Positions 34,271-43,748 of a DNA stretch of 64,000 nucleotides are shown in pieces; the first letter of the stretch is position 1; the number at the start of each line of letters is the position of its first letter. The stretch covers positions 2,976,001-3,040,000 of the forward strand of contig NZ_CP011114.1 of NCBI RefSeq assembly GCF_000993825.1, in the 5' to 3' direction. The stretch comes from Paenibacillus durus ATCC 35681. GTDB lineage: Bacteria; Bacillota; Bacilli; Paenibacillales; Paenibacillaceae. The position numbers and the translations under genes are program-made. The notes under the pieces are model-generated. The model saw only the letters and a list, made by a program, of their open reading frames with translations. It was not told the DNA's origin and did no database searches.

Positions 34271-34299
34271 AGTATGACCGAACATAAGTTCGGAGTCAA
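34271..34299 (-). promoter_or_regulatory. SOS promoter of recN with LexA box in the spacer
   Basis: TTGACT (34299-34294) and CATACT (34276-34271) are 17 bp apart on the minus strand. The spacer is filled by CGAACTTATGTTCG (34292-34279), a Gram-positive LexA (DinR) box of the CGAAC-N4-GTTCG type, part of a 16-bp palindrome. LexA binding would exclude RNA polymerase directly. Confidence 0.85.
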
Positions 34300-34518
34300 G
34301 AGCTTTAAGTAAAAAAGTTACTGTCAGGCGGGAGGGAATGAAATTAAAGCGTTGAATGTGAAAGAAAGCAGCCAAAGGGGTTGCAAGAATGGCTAAGGAA
34401 TAGATCGAACAAGGTGGTTGAAGATCGGGGACAATGAAGAGGGCAAAGACCCTCCCTTGTCCGGAGCCGATTCATCCCATGCGCATAGGGAAAGGGGTTG
34501 TCGATCGCTGACAATAAA

Positions 34519-34965
34519 TTAAATGTAACCCATAATTTGCGATACTACTTGTTTGCTGTCCTCCGTCTCCCGGCAGATAATCAAAATCGTATCATCACCG
34601 GAGATTGTTCCCATGATTTGCGGCCACTCGATACTATCAATCAGCGCGGCGACGGAGTTAGCCGTTCCAGGCAGACATTTCATGACAACAAGATTGCCCG
34701 AATAGTCGATATGCACAAAATTGTCCACGAGCACCCGTCTCAGCTTCTGTGTCGGGTTGTAACGCTGATCGGTAGGCAGCGAATATTTATATCTCCCGTC
34801 ATCCATTGGAACCTTGATCAGCAGCAGTTCCTTGATATCCCTGGATACGGTCGCCTGAGTAACCTGGAAACCCGCGCTTCGAAGCGCTTCAACCAGTTCA
34901 TCCTGAGTTTCAATATCCCTATGGGTAATGATTTCTCGTATTTTGATATGTCTTTGACCTTTCAT
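34519..34965 (-). CDS. argR: Arginine repressor ArgR/AhrC
   Basis: Arginine-dependent hexameric regulator of arginine biosynthesis and catabolism. The 148 residues have the N-terminal winged helix ([29 protein letters not shown], about 20-48) and the C-terminal oligomerisation/arginine-binding domain with [14 protein letters not shown]. Start ATG 34965 follows GGGAGGC. Lies between the frameshifted gene and recN, as expected for ahrC. Confidence 0.95.
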   Translation of the reverse strand: MKGQRHIKIREIITHRDIETQDELVEALRSAGFQVTQATVSRDIKELLLIKVPMDDGRYKYSLPTDQRYNPTQKLRRVLVDNFVHIDYSGNLVVMKCLPGTANSVAALIDSIEWPQIMGTISGDDTILIICRETEDSKQVVSQIMGYI

Positions 34966-34992
34966 GAAAAGCCTCCCGTGTAATAAAAAATG

Positions 34993-35465
34993 CTAGTCAT
35001 TCTCTCCATCATCCCTGCCAAATGTGATCACATTGACCGTGGCGGCCGGAGCGTTCACATAGAGCAGTCCCCCAACCCCCGGATAAATCAGGAGATAAGG
35101 AAGCAGCATGTCCCGCACCCCGCTTCCGGTCCACTCCAGCGAACGCCGCGGACGGGCAAGCACGACAAGATACTGTGTGCCATCCTCCGAGGCAGCGACG
35201 TAATCGACAAACAGCCGGCTGTACAGCGGAGCGCCGTCAATATTAAAGGACAGCGGAATTTTCAGCTTGCCGCCAACAACTTCATAACCTGCATCTTCCA
35301 GCAGACTTACGGCAGGGTGGGGGTAATCTCTTCATTCAGCGGAATATGATCCTGCAAAAAGGAACGCGGCGAGCTCTGGAGCCATACATAAATGCGGTAG
35401 ACGACCCATACTGCCAGTCCAACGCCGATCAGCGCCATAACCGCCTTGTCCGGGCTACCCGTCAT
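34993..35465 (-). pseudogene. Conserved membrane-anchored protein with a one-base frameshift
   Basis: Two adjacent frames together give one protein of about 156 residues. Part one (35465-35307, 52 codons, ATG after GAGGTGAT) has a membrane anchor (AVMALIGVGLAVWVVYRIYVWL) and stops early after ITPTLP. Part two (35310-34993, different frame) continues with VSLLEDAGYEVVGGKLKIPL and ends in VITFGRDDGEND. Adding one C to the five-C run at 35323-35319 gives ITPHPAVSLLEDAGYEV without a break. It is therefore either a recent frameshift or a homopolymer sequencing error. Function unknown; it sits between argR and the tlyA-type gene. Confidence 0.75.
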
Positions 35466-35531
35466 CGGAAATCACCTCGGTGATCTATTCGAGCAGATAG
35501 GGCTAAATCCCTCCAAATAGCCAAAAGAAAC

Positions 35532-36467
35532 TCATCGTCTCGATGAGTTTCCATGAGTGGAAGCCTGACCGCCGAACGTGCCTGCGGCTTCCGCCACCAC
35601 GTCTTTCGCAATTGCGGCAAAATCGCCGTTAGACTCAGAGGAAGCCTGATCGGGGGAAACTTCCCCCTGGTCAGCGGCTCCGCCGCTATTTTGTACACCC
35701 TCCGGTTCAAGACGCCAGTGGGCCAGAAATTCGATGTTGCCCTCGCCGCCCGTTATCGGCGAAAAGGTCAGCCCCTTGAGCATAAAACCAAGATCACGCG
35801 CCATTGTCAGCACATTCTCCAGCACTTCCCGATGAACCGCCGGATCGCGTACAACGCCGGATTTGCCGACCTTTTCCCGTCCGGCCTCGAATTGAGGCTT
35901 GATCAGCGCTACAATGTCAGCCGGGCGGTCCAGCAGCGCCATGAGCGGAGGAAGAATTATCTTTAGGGAGATGAAAGAAACATCGATACTAGCGAAATCC
36001 GGAACGGGACCTTTAAGATCGGGCGGCGTCATATACCGGAAATTCGTCCGCTCCATGACGCATACCCGTTCATCTTCCCGCAGCGACCAATCCAGCTGGT
36101 TATAGCCTACGTCGATGGCATAAACATAGCTTGCTCCGTTCTGAAGAGCGCAATCGGTGAACCCTCCGGTGGAAGCTCCGATATCCAGCATTGTTCGGCT
36201 TGCTACGTTGATGCCAAAAAGGCGCAGCGCCTTTTCCAGCTTAAGCCCTCCCCTGCTGACGTAAGGGTGTACAGCGCCTTTCACCTTGAGGACAGCACTT
36301 CGCGGCACCTTCATACCGGCCTTCTCGATGCGTTCTTCATTGGCAAGCACTAGGCCGGCCATTATGGCTGCTTTGGCCTTCTCTCGGCTTTCATAGAAGC
36401 CCTGCTCGACAAGCAGAACGTCGATTCTTTCCTTAGGACTCCGTTCTTTTTCTTTACCGTGCTCCAT
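35532..36467 (-). CDS. TlyA-family rRNA methyltransferase/haemolysin-like protein (YqxC)
   Basis: Product of 311 residues: S4 RNA-binding domain (about 10-75, RIDVLLVEQGFYESREKAKAAI) followed by an FtsJ/RrmJ-like methyltransferase domain with the SAM motif DIGASTGGFTDC (about 94-105) and PDFASIDVSFISL. Mycobacterial TlyA makes 2'-O-methylcytidines in 16S and 23S rRNA; for the Bacilli protein the substrate is inferred. The C-terminal 45 residues are low-complexity. Start ATG 36467 six bases after GGAG. Confidence 0.88.
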   Translation of the reverse strand: MEHGKEKERSPKERIDVLLVEQGFYESREKAKAAIMAGLVLANEERIEKAGMKVPRSAVLKVKGAVHPYVSRGGLKLEKALRLFGINVASRTMLDIGASTGGFTDCALQNGASYVYAIDVGYNQLDWSLREDERVCVMERTNFRYMTPPDLKGPVPDFASIDVSFISLKIILPPLMALLDRPADIVALIKPQFEAGREKVGKSGVVRDPAVHREVLENVLTMARDLGFMLKGLTFSPITGGEGNIEFLAHWRLEPEGVQNSGGAADQGEVSPDQASSESNGDFAAIAKDVVAEAAGTFGGQASTHGNSSRR

Positions 36468-36504
36468 AGTCATCTCCAACTTCTATTCTCGCATGTTCAT
36501 AAGC

Positions 36505-38412
36505 TTACGAAGATGTAGTCGTCTTGCCGTAAGGATAAGAGCTTGCCGCCCTCATCGATTTGATCCGTCCGCACAGCGCTTCAACGGTAAGTCCCGTTAG
36601 CTGACGCTGCTCCTTAATCGAGCCGTGCTCGACAAATATATCCGGCACGCCCATCAGTTCTACGCTGACAGCATGCAGCCCATGCTCGGCATAATACTCG
36701 AGCACAGCGCTGCCCAGACTCCCCGCCTGGCTCGCTTCCTCAAGCACGATCATCTTCGTTCCGGCCCGGGCAAGACCCTGCAGCATGGAGCCGTCCAGCG
36801 GCTTCAGGAACCGGGCATTGATGACGCCAACCTGGACTCCTTCCCGTTTGAGCTGGTCAGCCGCCTCTTCGGCCAACTGCACCATCGGTCCGCAAGTGAT
36901 AACGGCAATGTCATCGCCCGGACGAAGCCGTTCCCACGAACCGATCGGCAGGCAGCGAAGCTCCGGATCAAGCGCCACTCCGGTGCCGTTCACACGGGGA
37001 TAACGGTATGCAATCGGGCCTTCATCATATTCCAGCGCCGTCTTCATCATATGGCGCAGCTCGTTCTCATCCTTGGGCATCATCAAGACGATATTCGGGA
37101 TATGCCGCATAAAAGCGATATCGTATACCCCCTGATGCGTCTCTCCGTCTGCTCCGACAAATCCCGCCCGGTCGATGGCGAACATCACGTTCGCGTTATG
37201 CCGGCAGATGTCGTGTACAATCTGGTCATAAGCGCGCTGCATGAAGGTGGAATAGACCGCAAATACCGGCTTCATTCCCTCCATCGCCAGCGCGGCGCAC
37301 AGCGTCGCCGCATGCTGCTCCGCGATGCCTACGTCAATCATCCGGCCGGGAAATTCCTTCGAGAACGGAAACAGGCCGGAGCCTCCCGGCATAGCTGGAG
37401 TTACGGCGATCAGCCGCTCATCCTGGCGCCCAAGCTCAATCAAGGTCTCGCCGAATACTTCCGTATACATCGGATTGCCGACAGCCTTCAGCACCTGGCC
37501 GGATTCAATCTTGTACGGCGTGATGCCGTGCCATTTATAGGAATCGGCTTCCGCCGGCTTATAGCCTTTGCCCTTCGTGGTGAGCACGTGCACCAGTACG
37601 GGACCCGCCACATTGTCGGCCTGATGGAACGTATCGATCATGGTCGCAAGATCGTGTCCATCCACAGGTCCAAGATATGTAAAGCCCAGTTCCTCGAACA
37701 GAACGCCGGGAACCATCATATATTTGAGGCGGTCTTTCACCCGTTCCGCAGTCTTCGCCAGCCGGCCGCCGATCGCCGGAATCTTCCTAAGAAGCCCTTC
37801 CACCTCGTCCTTGGCCCGCAAATAATGGCGGTCCGAGCGAATCCGGCTTAAATAGTTATGCATAGCTCCGACATTGGGTGCGATGGACATTTCATTATCA
37901 TTAAGAATAACCATCAGCTTGCGGCGCTCATGTCCGATATGGTTCAGCGCCTCGAACGCCATGCCCCCGGTAAGTGCCCCATCGCCGATCACCGCGATAA
38001 CCTTGTTGTCCTCTCCCTTGAAATCCCGGGCCATCGCCATGCCCATCGCGGCGGAGAGAGAAGTGCTACTGTGACCGGCCTCCCATACGTCATGCTCACT
38101 TTCGGCCCGTTTGACAAAGCCGCAGAGCCCGTTCTGCTTGCGCAGCGAATCGAACCGGTCCTTGCGGCCGGTCAATATTTTGTGGACATACGCCTGGTGT
38201 CCGACATCGAAAATAAATTTATCCCGAGGACTATTGTAGCAGTAATGCAGGGCCAGCGTGAGTTCCACCACTCCCAGATTGGAGGCGAGATGTCCGCCGG
38301 TCACAGACAGCTTCTCAATCAAAAACCCGCGGATTTCCTCCGCCAGAGTATTCAATTTTTCGATCGATAGCGACTTCAGTTGCTTAGGATCATTCAGTTG
38401 TGGAAGCAGCAC
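36505..38412 (-). CDS. dxs: 1-deoxy-D-xylulose-5-phosphate synthase
   Basis: First step of the non-mevalonate isoprenoid pathway (pyruvate plus glyceraldehyde 3-phosphate). The 635 residues have the thiamine-diphosphate motif [15 protein letters not shown] (about 145-159), NDNEMSI, and the transketolase central domain [15 protein letters not shown]. Start GTG 38412 behind GGGGAG. Downstream of ispA, so DXP supply and prenyl elongation are co-expressed; normal length for the family. Confidence 0.96.
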   Translation of the reverse strand: MLLPQLNDPKQLKSLSIEKLNTLAEEIRGFLIEKLSVTGGHLASNLGVVELTLALHYCYNSPRDKFIFDVGHQAYVHKILTGRKDRFDSLRKQNGLCGFVKRAESEHDVWEAGHSSTSLSAAMGMAMARDFKGEDNKVIAVIGDGALTGGMAFEALNHIGHERRKLMVILNDNEMSIAPNVGAMHNYLSRIRSDRHYLRAKDEVEGLLRKIPAIGGRLAKTAERVKDRLKYMMVPGVLFEELGFTYLGPVDGHDLATMIDTFHQADNVAGPVLVHVLTTKGKGYKPAEADSYKWHGITPYKIESGQVLKAVGNPMYTEVFGETLIELGRQDERLIAVTPAMPGGSGLFPFSKEFPGRMIDVGIAEQHAATLCAALAMEGMKPVFAVYSTFMQRAYDQIVHDICRHNANVMFAIDRAGFVGADGETHQGVYDIAFMRHIPNIVLMMPKDENELRHMMKTALEYDEGPIAYRYPRVNGTGVALDPELRCLPIGSWERLRPGDDIAVITCGPMVQLAEEAADQLKREGVQVGVINARFLKPLDGSMLQGLARAGTKMIVLEEASQAGSLGSAVLEYYAEHGLHAVSVELMGVPDIFVEHGSIKEQRQLTGLTVEALCGRIKSMRAASSYPYGKTTTSS

Positions 38413-38503
38413 GTGATCTCCCCGCTTTCCTGATGTTGTAAAGTATAGCCTTCATTATAACATATATGAAACAGCTATCGAAATCAGCCCGATGCCGTAA
38501 ACC

Positions 38504-39469
38504 TTAGTGATCTCTGGACATTAAGTAATCGGCAATTTCGAGCAGCCGCGACCCGTCCGCAAATCCGCCCGCCCGAACGGCGGTCTTGGCTTCTTCCGTC
38601 AGCCGTTCCACTTCCCGGCGGGAGGCCTCCAGCCCGATGAAATAGGGGTAGGTCACCTTCTGCTGCTTGACATCGCTGCCTGTCTTCTTGCCCAGCTTGC
38701 TTTCGTCGCCGACGAGGTCGAGGATATCGTCCTGCACCTGAAACGCGAGCCCGATGCTGACCCCGAACCGGCGCAAGGCGTCAAGCTGCTCCTCCGAAGC
38801 TCCACCTATCCGCCCGCCAGCGAGCAGCGAGAAGACGATCAGATCGCCCGTCTTATGCAGATGAATGTAGCGCAGGCTCTCAAGATCGGTCAGTCCCTGC
38901 TCACCTTCCATGTCGGCCGCCTGCCCGCCGACCATACCCCGCGGACCGGCCATTTCCGCCAGATCCTCCACAATGGACAGAACGCTCTCCGCAGGCGCCC
39001 CGTGCCGGCGGGAAGCCTGTACGACGCTGTAAAAAGCATGCGTCAGCAGGGCGTCTCCCGCCAATATGGCTACCGCTTCGCCGTACACTTTATGGTTCGT
39101 CAGCCTTCCCCGCCGGTAATCGTCATCGTCCATCGCGGGCAGATCATCATGAATCAATGAATACGTATGCACCATTTCAATCGCCGCGGCCACGGGAAGC
39201 GCCGCTTCCCGATTTCCTCCGATCGCTTCGCATGCTGCGATAACGAGCAGAGGGCGAAGGCGCTTGCCGCCGGCGAGAAGCGAATAGTTCATCGCCTCCG
39301 CCAGCTTGGCGGGAACCTCCCAATGCGGCGGGAACAACGCCCTGAATTCACCCGTGACAAGATCGCTCACGCCGGCGATATATTCATTTAAAGGCTCGCG
39401 ATTAGCGGACTCAGCACGCTGAGCTTCTGCCGGTTCATTCTCGGGAAGACCGTTATTAAAAGGAGTCAT
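38504..39469 (-). CDS. ispA: Geranyl/farnesyl diphosphate synthase
   Basis: Condenses isopentenyl and allylic diphosphates to farnesyl diphosphate. The 321 residues have the first Asp-rich motif in HDDLPAMDDDDYRRG and the second in FQVQDDILDLVGD, plus GGKRLRP at the isopentenyl site. The ATG 39469 follows GGAAGGGG; it overlaps the xseB end by 14 nt, so translation is coupled. The N-terminal 25 residues are not conserved. Confidence 0.93.
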   Translation of the reverse strand: MTPFNNGLPENEPAEAQRAESANREPLNEYIAGVSDLVTGEFRALFPPHWEVPAKLAEAMNYSLLAGGKRLRPLLVIAACEAIGGNREAALPVAAAIEMVHTYSLIHDDLPAMDDDDYRRGRLTNHKVYGEAVAILAGDALLTHAFYSVVQASRRHGAPAESVLSIVEDLAEMAGPRGMVGGQAADMEGEQGLTDLESLRYIHLHKTGDLIVFSLLAGGRIGGASEEQLDALRRFGVSIGLAFQVQDDILDLVGDESKLGKKTGSDVKQQKVTYPYFIGLEASRREVERLTEEAKTAVRAGGFADGSRLLEIADYLMSRDH

Positions 39470-39716
39470 CGCCGTCCCCTTCCAGCGAGGAGCCAAACGG
39501 CTTCTTACGAAGCTCTCCGTCTTCTTCCACAATCATTTCGATCTTGCGCTCCACCTGCTCAAGCTTGGCCCCGCACAGCTGCGAGAGCTTCATTCCCTGC
39601 TGAAACAAATCGATCGCCTTCTCCAGCGGAACGTCGCCCTGCTCCAGTTCACGCACGATCAGCTCCAGCTGGTCCATTGCCTCCTCAAACCCCAGTTCCG
39701 CTTCTTCCTTCGCCAT
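39456..39716 (-). CDS. xseB: Exodeoxyribonuclease VII small subunit
   Basis: Small helical subunit of exonuclease VII, a single-strand DNA nuclease; several copies bind one XseA. The 86 residues carry the family motif FEEAMDQLELIVRELEQGDVPL-type pattern (about 9-30) and QGMKLSQLCGAKL. Start ATG 39716 with GAAGGATC upstream; it overlaps the 3' end of xseA by 32 nt. Confidence 0.93.
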   Translation of the reverse strand: MAKEEAELGFEEAMDQLELIVRELEQGDVPLEKAIDLFQQGMKLSQLCGAKLEQVERKIEMIVEEDGELRKKPFGSSLEGDGDDSF

Positions 39717-41070
39717 GATCCTTCGCATCCTCCTTCATACCCCATACCTGGCAATCCAGCTGACCGTCAGCCAGCTTGACGACCACCAGGTCGCCGAGCT
39801 GGACCTCGTTCAGCGATTTGATCAAATGCCGTTCCTTCTCATCATAGACAAGGCTGTACCCCCGCGCCATGACCTTCAGCGGGCTGAGCGCGTCCAGCGC
39901 CTTAAGCTCCGCCGCAAAGCGGGAGCGCTTGTCCGCAAGACGCGCTCTCATAGCGGCGGCAAGCTCGCGCCTTGCCGCGTCGCTCCGGCGCCGCGCGGCG
40001 GTGACGCCTTCGCGCGGGCTATACCGCTCCAGGCGGTGATGCAGCACCGCCTGCCGCTCGCGGGCCCGCGCCTGCCGCGCCTCGGCGGCGCGGCCGAGCC
40101 GCTGGCGCAGCATGTCCAGCCGCTGCGCATGCTGGAGCAGGTGCCGGCGCGGGCTGGCCAGCACCGGCGAGCGCTGCAGCGCCGCGAGCCGCTCGCGCCC
40201 GCGCTGCGCGCGCCGCTGCAGCCCCTGGCGCAGCATGCGCTGCAGCTGGCGGAGCTGCGCAGCCAGCTCTGCGGCATGCGGCACGGCCAGCTCCGCAGCG
40301 GCCGTGGGCGTCGCGGCGCGAAGATCGGCCGCGAAATCGGCGATTGTAAAGTCGGTCTCATGGCCGACGGCCGAGATGACCGGAATATCCGACGCGGCAA
40401 TCGCCCTCGCTACCGCTTCTTCGTTGAAGGCCCACAGCTCCTCCAGCGAGCCGCCGCCGCGGCCCACGATGAGCACATCCGCTTCGCCCATGGCGTTCAG
40501 ATCGCGGATGGCCTTCACGATGGAAGGCGCCGCGCCCTTGCCCTGCACAAGCACAGGATAGAGCACAATGGCCACCTGCGGAAACCGTCTGCGCAGCGTA
40601 ATCAGAATATCCCGAACCGCCGCGCCCGTCGGCGACGTGACGACGCCGATGCAGCGCGGATAACGAGGCAGCGGACGCTTCAGTTCCGCCGCGAACAGTC
40701 CCTCCTGCTCCAGCTTCTTCTTCAGCTGCTCATAGGCCAGGTACAAGCTGCCAATGCCGTCGGGCTGCATATGTGTAGCGTAGAATTGGTACTGTCCGTC
40801 CCTTTCGTACACGGTCACATTGCCCCTGGCAATGACCCGCGAACCTTCCTTCGGCACAAAAGGCAGCCGCTGGTTATGTGAAGCAAACATAATTGCCTTG
40901 ATGCGGCTGCTCTCATCCTTCAGCGTAAAATACATATGTCCGCTGCCATGATGCGTAAAATTGGAGATCTCCCCGCGTATCCACACGTCGGAGAGCAGAT
41001 GATCCGAGTCCAGCTTCATGCGGATGTAACGGTTAAGATCTTTAATGGAATATACCTTCCGCTCCGCCAT
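39685..41070 (-). CDS. xseA: Exodeoxyribonuclease VII large subunit
   Basis: Catalytic subunit of exonuclease VII. The 461 residues have an N-terminal OB-fold (about 1-100, LSDVWIRGEISNFTHHGSGHMYF), the catalytic core with TSPTGAAVRDIL, VGRGGGSLEELWAFN and AVGHETDFTIADF, and an Arg/Ala/Leu-rich coiled coil (about 255-400) that is very GC-rich, then the end MARGYSLVYD. This composition is usual for the family. Lies between folD and xseB. Confidence 0.95.
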   Translation of the reverse strand: MAERKVYSIKDLNRYIRMKLDSDHLLSDVWIRGEISNFTHHGSGHMYFTLKDESSRIKAIMFASHNQRLPFVPKEGSRVIARGNVTVYERDGQYQFYATHMQPDGIGSLYLAYEQLKKKLEQEGLFAAELKRPLPRYPRCIGVVTSPTGAAVRDILITLRRRFPQVAIVLYPVLVQGKGAAPSIVKAIRDLNAMGEADVLIVGRGGGSLEELWAFNEEAVARAIAASDIPVISAVGHETDFTIADFAADLRAATPTAAAELAVPHAAELAAQLRQLQRMLRQGLQRRAQRGRERLAALQRSPVLASPRRHLLQHAQRLDMLRQRLGRAAEARQARARERQAVLHHRLERYSPREGVTAARRRSDAARRELAAAMRARLADKRSRFAAELKALDALSPLKVMARGYSLVYDEKERHLIKSLNEVQLGDLVVVKLADGQLDCQVWGMKEDAKDHGEGRSGTGV

Positions 41071-41080
41071 GATGCCTGTC

Positions 41081-41938
41081 CTATTCCAAACCGTAGCGGC
41101 GCTTCGCCGCGGTCAGCGTGTTGACCATCAGCATCGTAATGGTCATCGGCCCTACGCCGCCCGGTACCGGCGTAATGTAGCCTGCAACATCCTTCGCGCT
41201 GTCGTAGTCAACATCTCCGGCCAGCTTGCCGTTATCAAGCCGGTTCATGCCCACATCGATAACGACCGCCCCCGGCTTCACATAGGAAGCGTCGATAAAG
41301 TTGGCGCGGCCGATCGCCACGACCAGTACATCAGCCATCCGGCACAGCTCGGCCATATTGCTAGTGCGGGAATGGCACATCGTGACCGTAGCGTTCTCGC
41401 GCTGCAGCAGCAGGGACACCGGCTTGCCGACAATATTGCTGCGGCCGATAACGACGGCATGCTTGCCGGATAGGTCGATGCCTGTACGCTTGATCAATTC
41501 AATTACACCGGCAGGCGTGCAGGGCAGCAGGCTGTCGTCCCCGATGACCAGATTGCCCACATTAACCGGATGGAAGCCGTCGACATCCTTCTCTACCGAA
41601 ATGGCGTCGATTACAGCTTTTTCATTGATGTGCTTCGGCAGCGGAAGCTGCACCAGAATGCCGTCAATCTCGTCCGCATGGTTCAGCTCATCAACGAGCG
41701 CGAGCAATTCTTCCTGGGAAGTCGATGCGGGCAGCCGGTGAACTACCGAATGGAAGCCAAGGCTGATACAGGTTTTTTCCTTGCTGTTCACATATACCTG
41801 CGAACCCGGGTCCTCACCTACAAGCACCACAGCCAAACCAGGCTTGACCCCGCGCGCCGCAAGCGCCTCTACCTCCCGGGCAATATCCACACGAATCTCT
41901 TCGGAAACCAGTTTACCGCTGATGATTGCTGCTGACAT
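41081..41938 (-). CDS. folD: Methylenetetrahydrofolate dehydrogenase/cyclohydrolase
   Basis: Bifunctional enzyme interconverting methylene-, methenyl- and formyl-tetrahydrofolate with NADP. The 285 residues include YVNSKEKTC (catalytic Tyr and Lys region), LPLPKHI, and the NADP loop [11 protein letters not shown] (about 164-174), ending with PGGVGPMT. Start ATG 41938. Ten bases before xseA. Confidence 0.96.
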   Translation of the reverse strand: MSAAIISGKLVSEEIRVDIAREVEALAARGVKPGLAVVLVGEDPGSQVYVNSKEKTCISLGFHSVVHRLPASTSQEELLALVDELNHADEIDGILVQLPLPKHINEKAVIDAISVEKDVDGFHPVNVGNLVIGDDSLLPCTPAGVIELIKRTGIDLSGKHAVVIGRSNIVGKPVSLLLQRENATVTMCHSRTSNMAELCRMADVLVVAIGRANFIDASYVKPGAVVIDVGMNRLDNGKLAGDVDYDSAKDVAGYITPVPGGVGPMTITMLMVNTLTAAKRRYGLE

Positions 41939-42047
41939 GACACTTATCTCCCCTTTGTTGAACTTTGATAGTTGTTAGGCTGTCTTCTCGTGAAAAAAGG
42001 GCGCACCAGGCGCATCGTAGCATCTTTTGCTGAACCAGCTTCATTTA

Positions 42048-42500
42048 CTAGGAACGGTTTGTCTTCAGTTCTTCCAGATCCTGAATCATTTTTCCGAGCA
42101 CACCGTTGACGAATTTGCCGGAATCCTCAGTGCCGAAATGCTTGGCAAGCTCAATCGCCTCATTGACGGCAACCTTTGCCGGAACGTCATTCCGGTAAAT
42201 CATTTCATAGGCGGCAAGCCTTAAAATCTGGCGGTCAACGCGGGACAGCCGGCTCATCTGCCAACCCTTCAAGTAATGTTCCAGCATATCGTCAATCGCA
42301 GGTTTAGCTTCCCAGATGCCGTTCACATGGTCCAGCACATAATCCTTTAGCTGAAGCTCGTCGGAAATGACGCGCTCCGTCTCATTTTCCTCCGACGCCT
42401 CTTCCAGCAGCATTTCCACCGCCTCGCCGCTTTCCACCTCGTTCATTTCCATCTGATACAGGCTCTGTACGATAATTTCTCTCGCAATTCGTCTTTTCAT
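42048..42500 (-). CDS. nusB: Transcription antitermination factor NusB
   Basis: All-helical protein of 150 residues that, with NusE/S10, loads on boxA RNA to promote rRNA antitermination. Family features: RRIAREIIVQSLYQMEMN at the start and ILRLAAYEMIYRNDVPAKVAVNEAIELAK near residues 90-118. Start ATG 42500 after AAAGGAGG. Followed by folD at 109 bp. Confidence 0.95.
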   Translation of the reverse strand: MKRRIAREIIVQSLYQMEMNEVESGEAVEMLLEEASEENETERVISDELQLKDYVLDHVNGIWEAKPAIDDMLEHYLKGWQMSRLSRVDRQILRLAAYEMIYRNDVPAKVAVNEAIELAKHFGTEDSGKFVNGVLGKMIQDLEELKTNRS

Positions 42501-42806
42501 TTGTTCCTCCTTTAAATTAATCCAATCTCCATTTGACCGATGCGGACCTGCCGGTCCGGCGGGATGTGTCCCTCACTGTATCGCAAATAGTCGCTCATGT
42601 AGCAAGGTTAGGCGCAAGTACCCCCGTTCAATTATGTCACTCCGGCATATATGAATTAGGCAAGTGGAAAAACTCCCTATAATTTCAGCATAATTCCCCG
42701 TTCCCGTCCGAAATACTCAAATTAGATGGAGATTTTCCAGTCCGCTCTAGCGCCGAGCGCAGGCTGCAGCTTATTTAACCTGTACGGTAAAGCAGAACCC
42801 TTAGAC
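42501..42806. other. Intergenic region upstream of nusB
   Basis: About 300 bp without a gene. It should contain the nusB-folD-xse promoter, but I see no match good enough to place it. Its left end adjoins the terminator of the asp23 operon. Confidence 0.5.
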
Positions 42807-42888
42807 GCAAAAAAACCGCGCCGCCCTTCTTTCGGGCACAGAAACGCAAATGACCAGTTCGCTCCGAAAGAAAGGCTTTAGCGCGGTT
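42807..42888 (-). terminator. Long terminator of the acc-asp23-amaP operon
   Basis: AACCGCGC (42814-42821) pairs with GCGCGGTT (42881-42888), with an inner pairing of CCGAAAGAA and TTCTTTCGG; on the minus strand seven T follow (42813-42807). The outer arm touches the DUF2273 stop codon. Confidence 0.8.
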
Positions 42889-43118
42889 CACTTGAAGGGA
42901 CGCCAGCGGCCCGACAGCTGCTCCAGCAGCTCCCGCCATGGGAGCAATGGAGCCTGCGCGTCTTTTCTGCCGCCAAGCGTATACCCGATGAACACAACCA
43001 GTGCAAAGAACAGCATATCCCAGAAACCGCTGATTAAATAAATGATGCCGAGAATTAAGCCAAAGGCTACTCCGGCGATTCTACCCCCGTGACTTTCCCA
43101 TATTTCTCTCCAAGGCAT
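42888..43118 (-). CDS. DUF2273 small membrane protein
   Basis: Product of 76 residues with two hydrophobic spans (RIAGVAFGLILGIIYLISGF and MLFFALVVFIGYTLG, about 13-51). DUF2273 genes are found beside amaP and asp23 in Gram-positives, where they probably help anchor Asp23 at the membrane. Start ATG 43118 after GGTGAGTTTCCCTT, and 15 bp after amaP. Last gene before a strong terminator. Confidence 0.82.
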   Translation of the reverse strand: MPWREIWESHGGRIAGVAFGLILGIIYLISGFWDMLFFALVVFIGYTLGGRKDAQAPLLPWRELLEQLSGRWRPFK

Positions 43119-43133
43119 AAGGGAAACTCACCT

Positions 43134-43673
43134 CTATTCCACTCGACTTTTGAAGCTGGGCGACTGGGCAAGATTGGCAATATAGACGGACACGTCGGCA
43201 ACCGGAACTCCCGTCGTATCCTGCACATATTCATGCACCTGCCGCTGTACTTCCGAGGTCAGAAGCGGCAGCGATTGCTCGCCGTCCACTACGCCGCGAA
43301 TCATAATTTCTAGTCCTGCCTGGGAGACGCGAATGCGCGATCTCAGGTCGCGGATGCCTTTGACCCTTCCGGCAGCCTTCAGGCTGAGATTCTCAATGGT
43401 TTCCATGGAAATCTGAATATCTCCGTACTCCGTCCGCTGATCAACCGACAGACTGGATGTCCGTTCCCGGCGAATGGAGATGTAGAAGAACCGGATACTC
43501 AGCAGGAATAAAATCACCGCAGCAACAATCACGGCGATATAAGCGGATTCCCAATCCCGGATTTCCAAATTCCTCGGAAGAATGCCGCTTAACAGGAGGA
43601 TGGCGATAACAGATAATGTTCCAATGCTCAAGCTGTAAATAAACAGCAAAAGTCTGTCTAAAATTTTGGCCAC
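43134..43673 (-). CDS. amaP: Alkaline shock response membrane anchor protein AmaP
   Basis: Membrane protein of 179 residues with two N-terminal spans (LLLFIYSLSIGTLSVIAILLL and YIAVIVAAVILFLLSIRFF) and a C-terminal Asp23-like domain (about 85-175, ISMETIENLSLKAAGRVKGI). AmaP tethers Asp23 to the membrane in S. aureus. Downstream of asp23, with DUF2273 following. Confidence 0.85.
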   Translation of the reverse strand: MAKILDRLLLFIYSLSIGTLSVIAILLLSGILPRNLEIRDWESAYIAVIVAAVILFLLSIRFFYISIRRERTSSLSVDQRTEYGDIQISMETIENLSLKAAGRVKGIRDLRSRIRVSQAGLEIMIRGVVDGEQSLPLLTSEVQRQVHEYVQDTTGVPVADVSVYIANLAQSPSFKSRVE

Positions 43674-43748
43674 GAGCCTCGTAACCTCCTCAAAGTAGAC
43701 TAAACCCTCGACTTGACCGTCGGGGGTTTAATGAAAGACCGGAAGTCC

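Larger units (their letters stand above)
34029..34518. other. Long leader/intergenic region between argR and recN
   Basis: 490 bp with no convincing gene. It holds an LexA-box promoter (34271-34299), a terminator-like hairpin (34124-34147) between that promoter and recN, and a larger inverted repeat near the argR end (GGACAA at 34429-34434 with TTGTCC at 34457-34462, inner GAGGG/CCCTC), which lacks a T run. Confidence 0.7.

Noticed and set aside
34348..34466. Structured RNA or regulatory element behind argR
   Set aside because: The inverted repeat is real but has no T run, and I find no match to a known RNA family; left as part of the intergenic description.
36625..37851. 408-codon plus-strand frame opposite dxs
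   Set aside because: Antisense of dxs, with the His/Arg-rich composition typical of the reverse complement of GC-rich genes.
39715..40881. 388-codon plus-strand frame opposite xseA
   Set aside because: Mirror of the GC-rich xseA coiled coil; xseA itself has all family motifs.
42501..42806. RNA element or small gene upstream of nusB
   Set aside because: No conserved motif, frame or strong hairpin; described only as an intergenic region.
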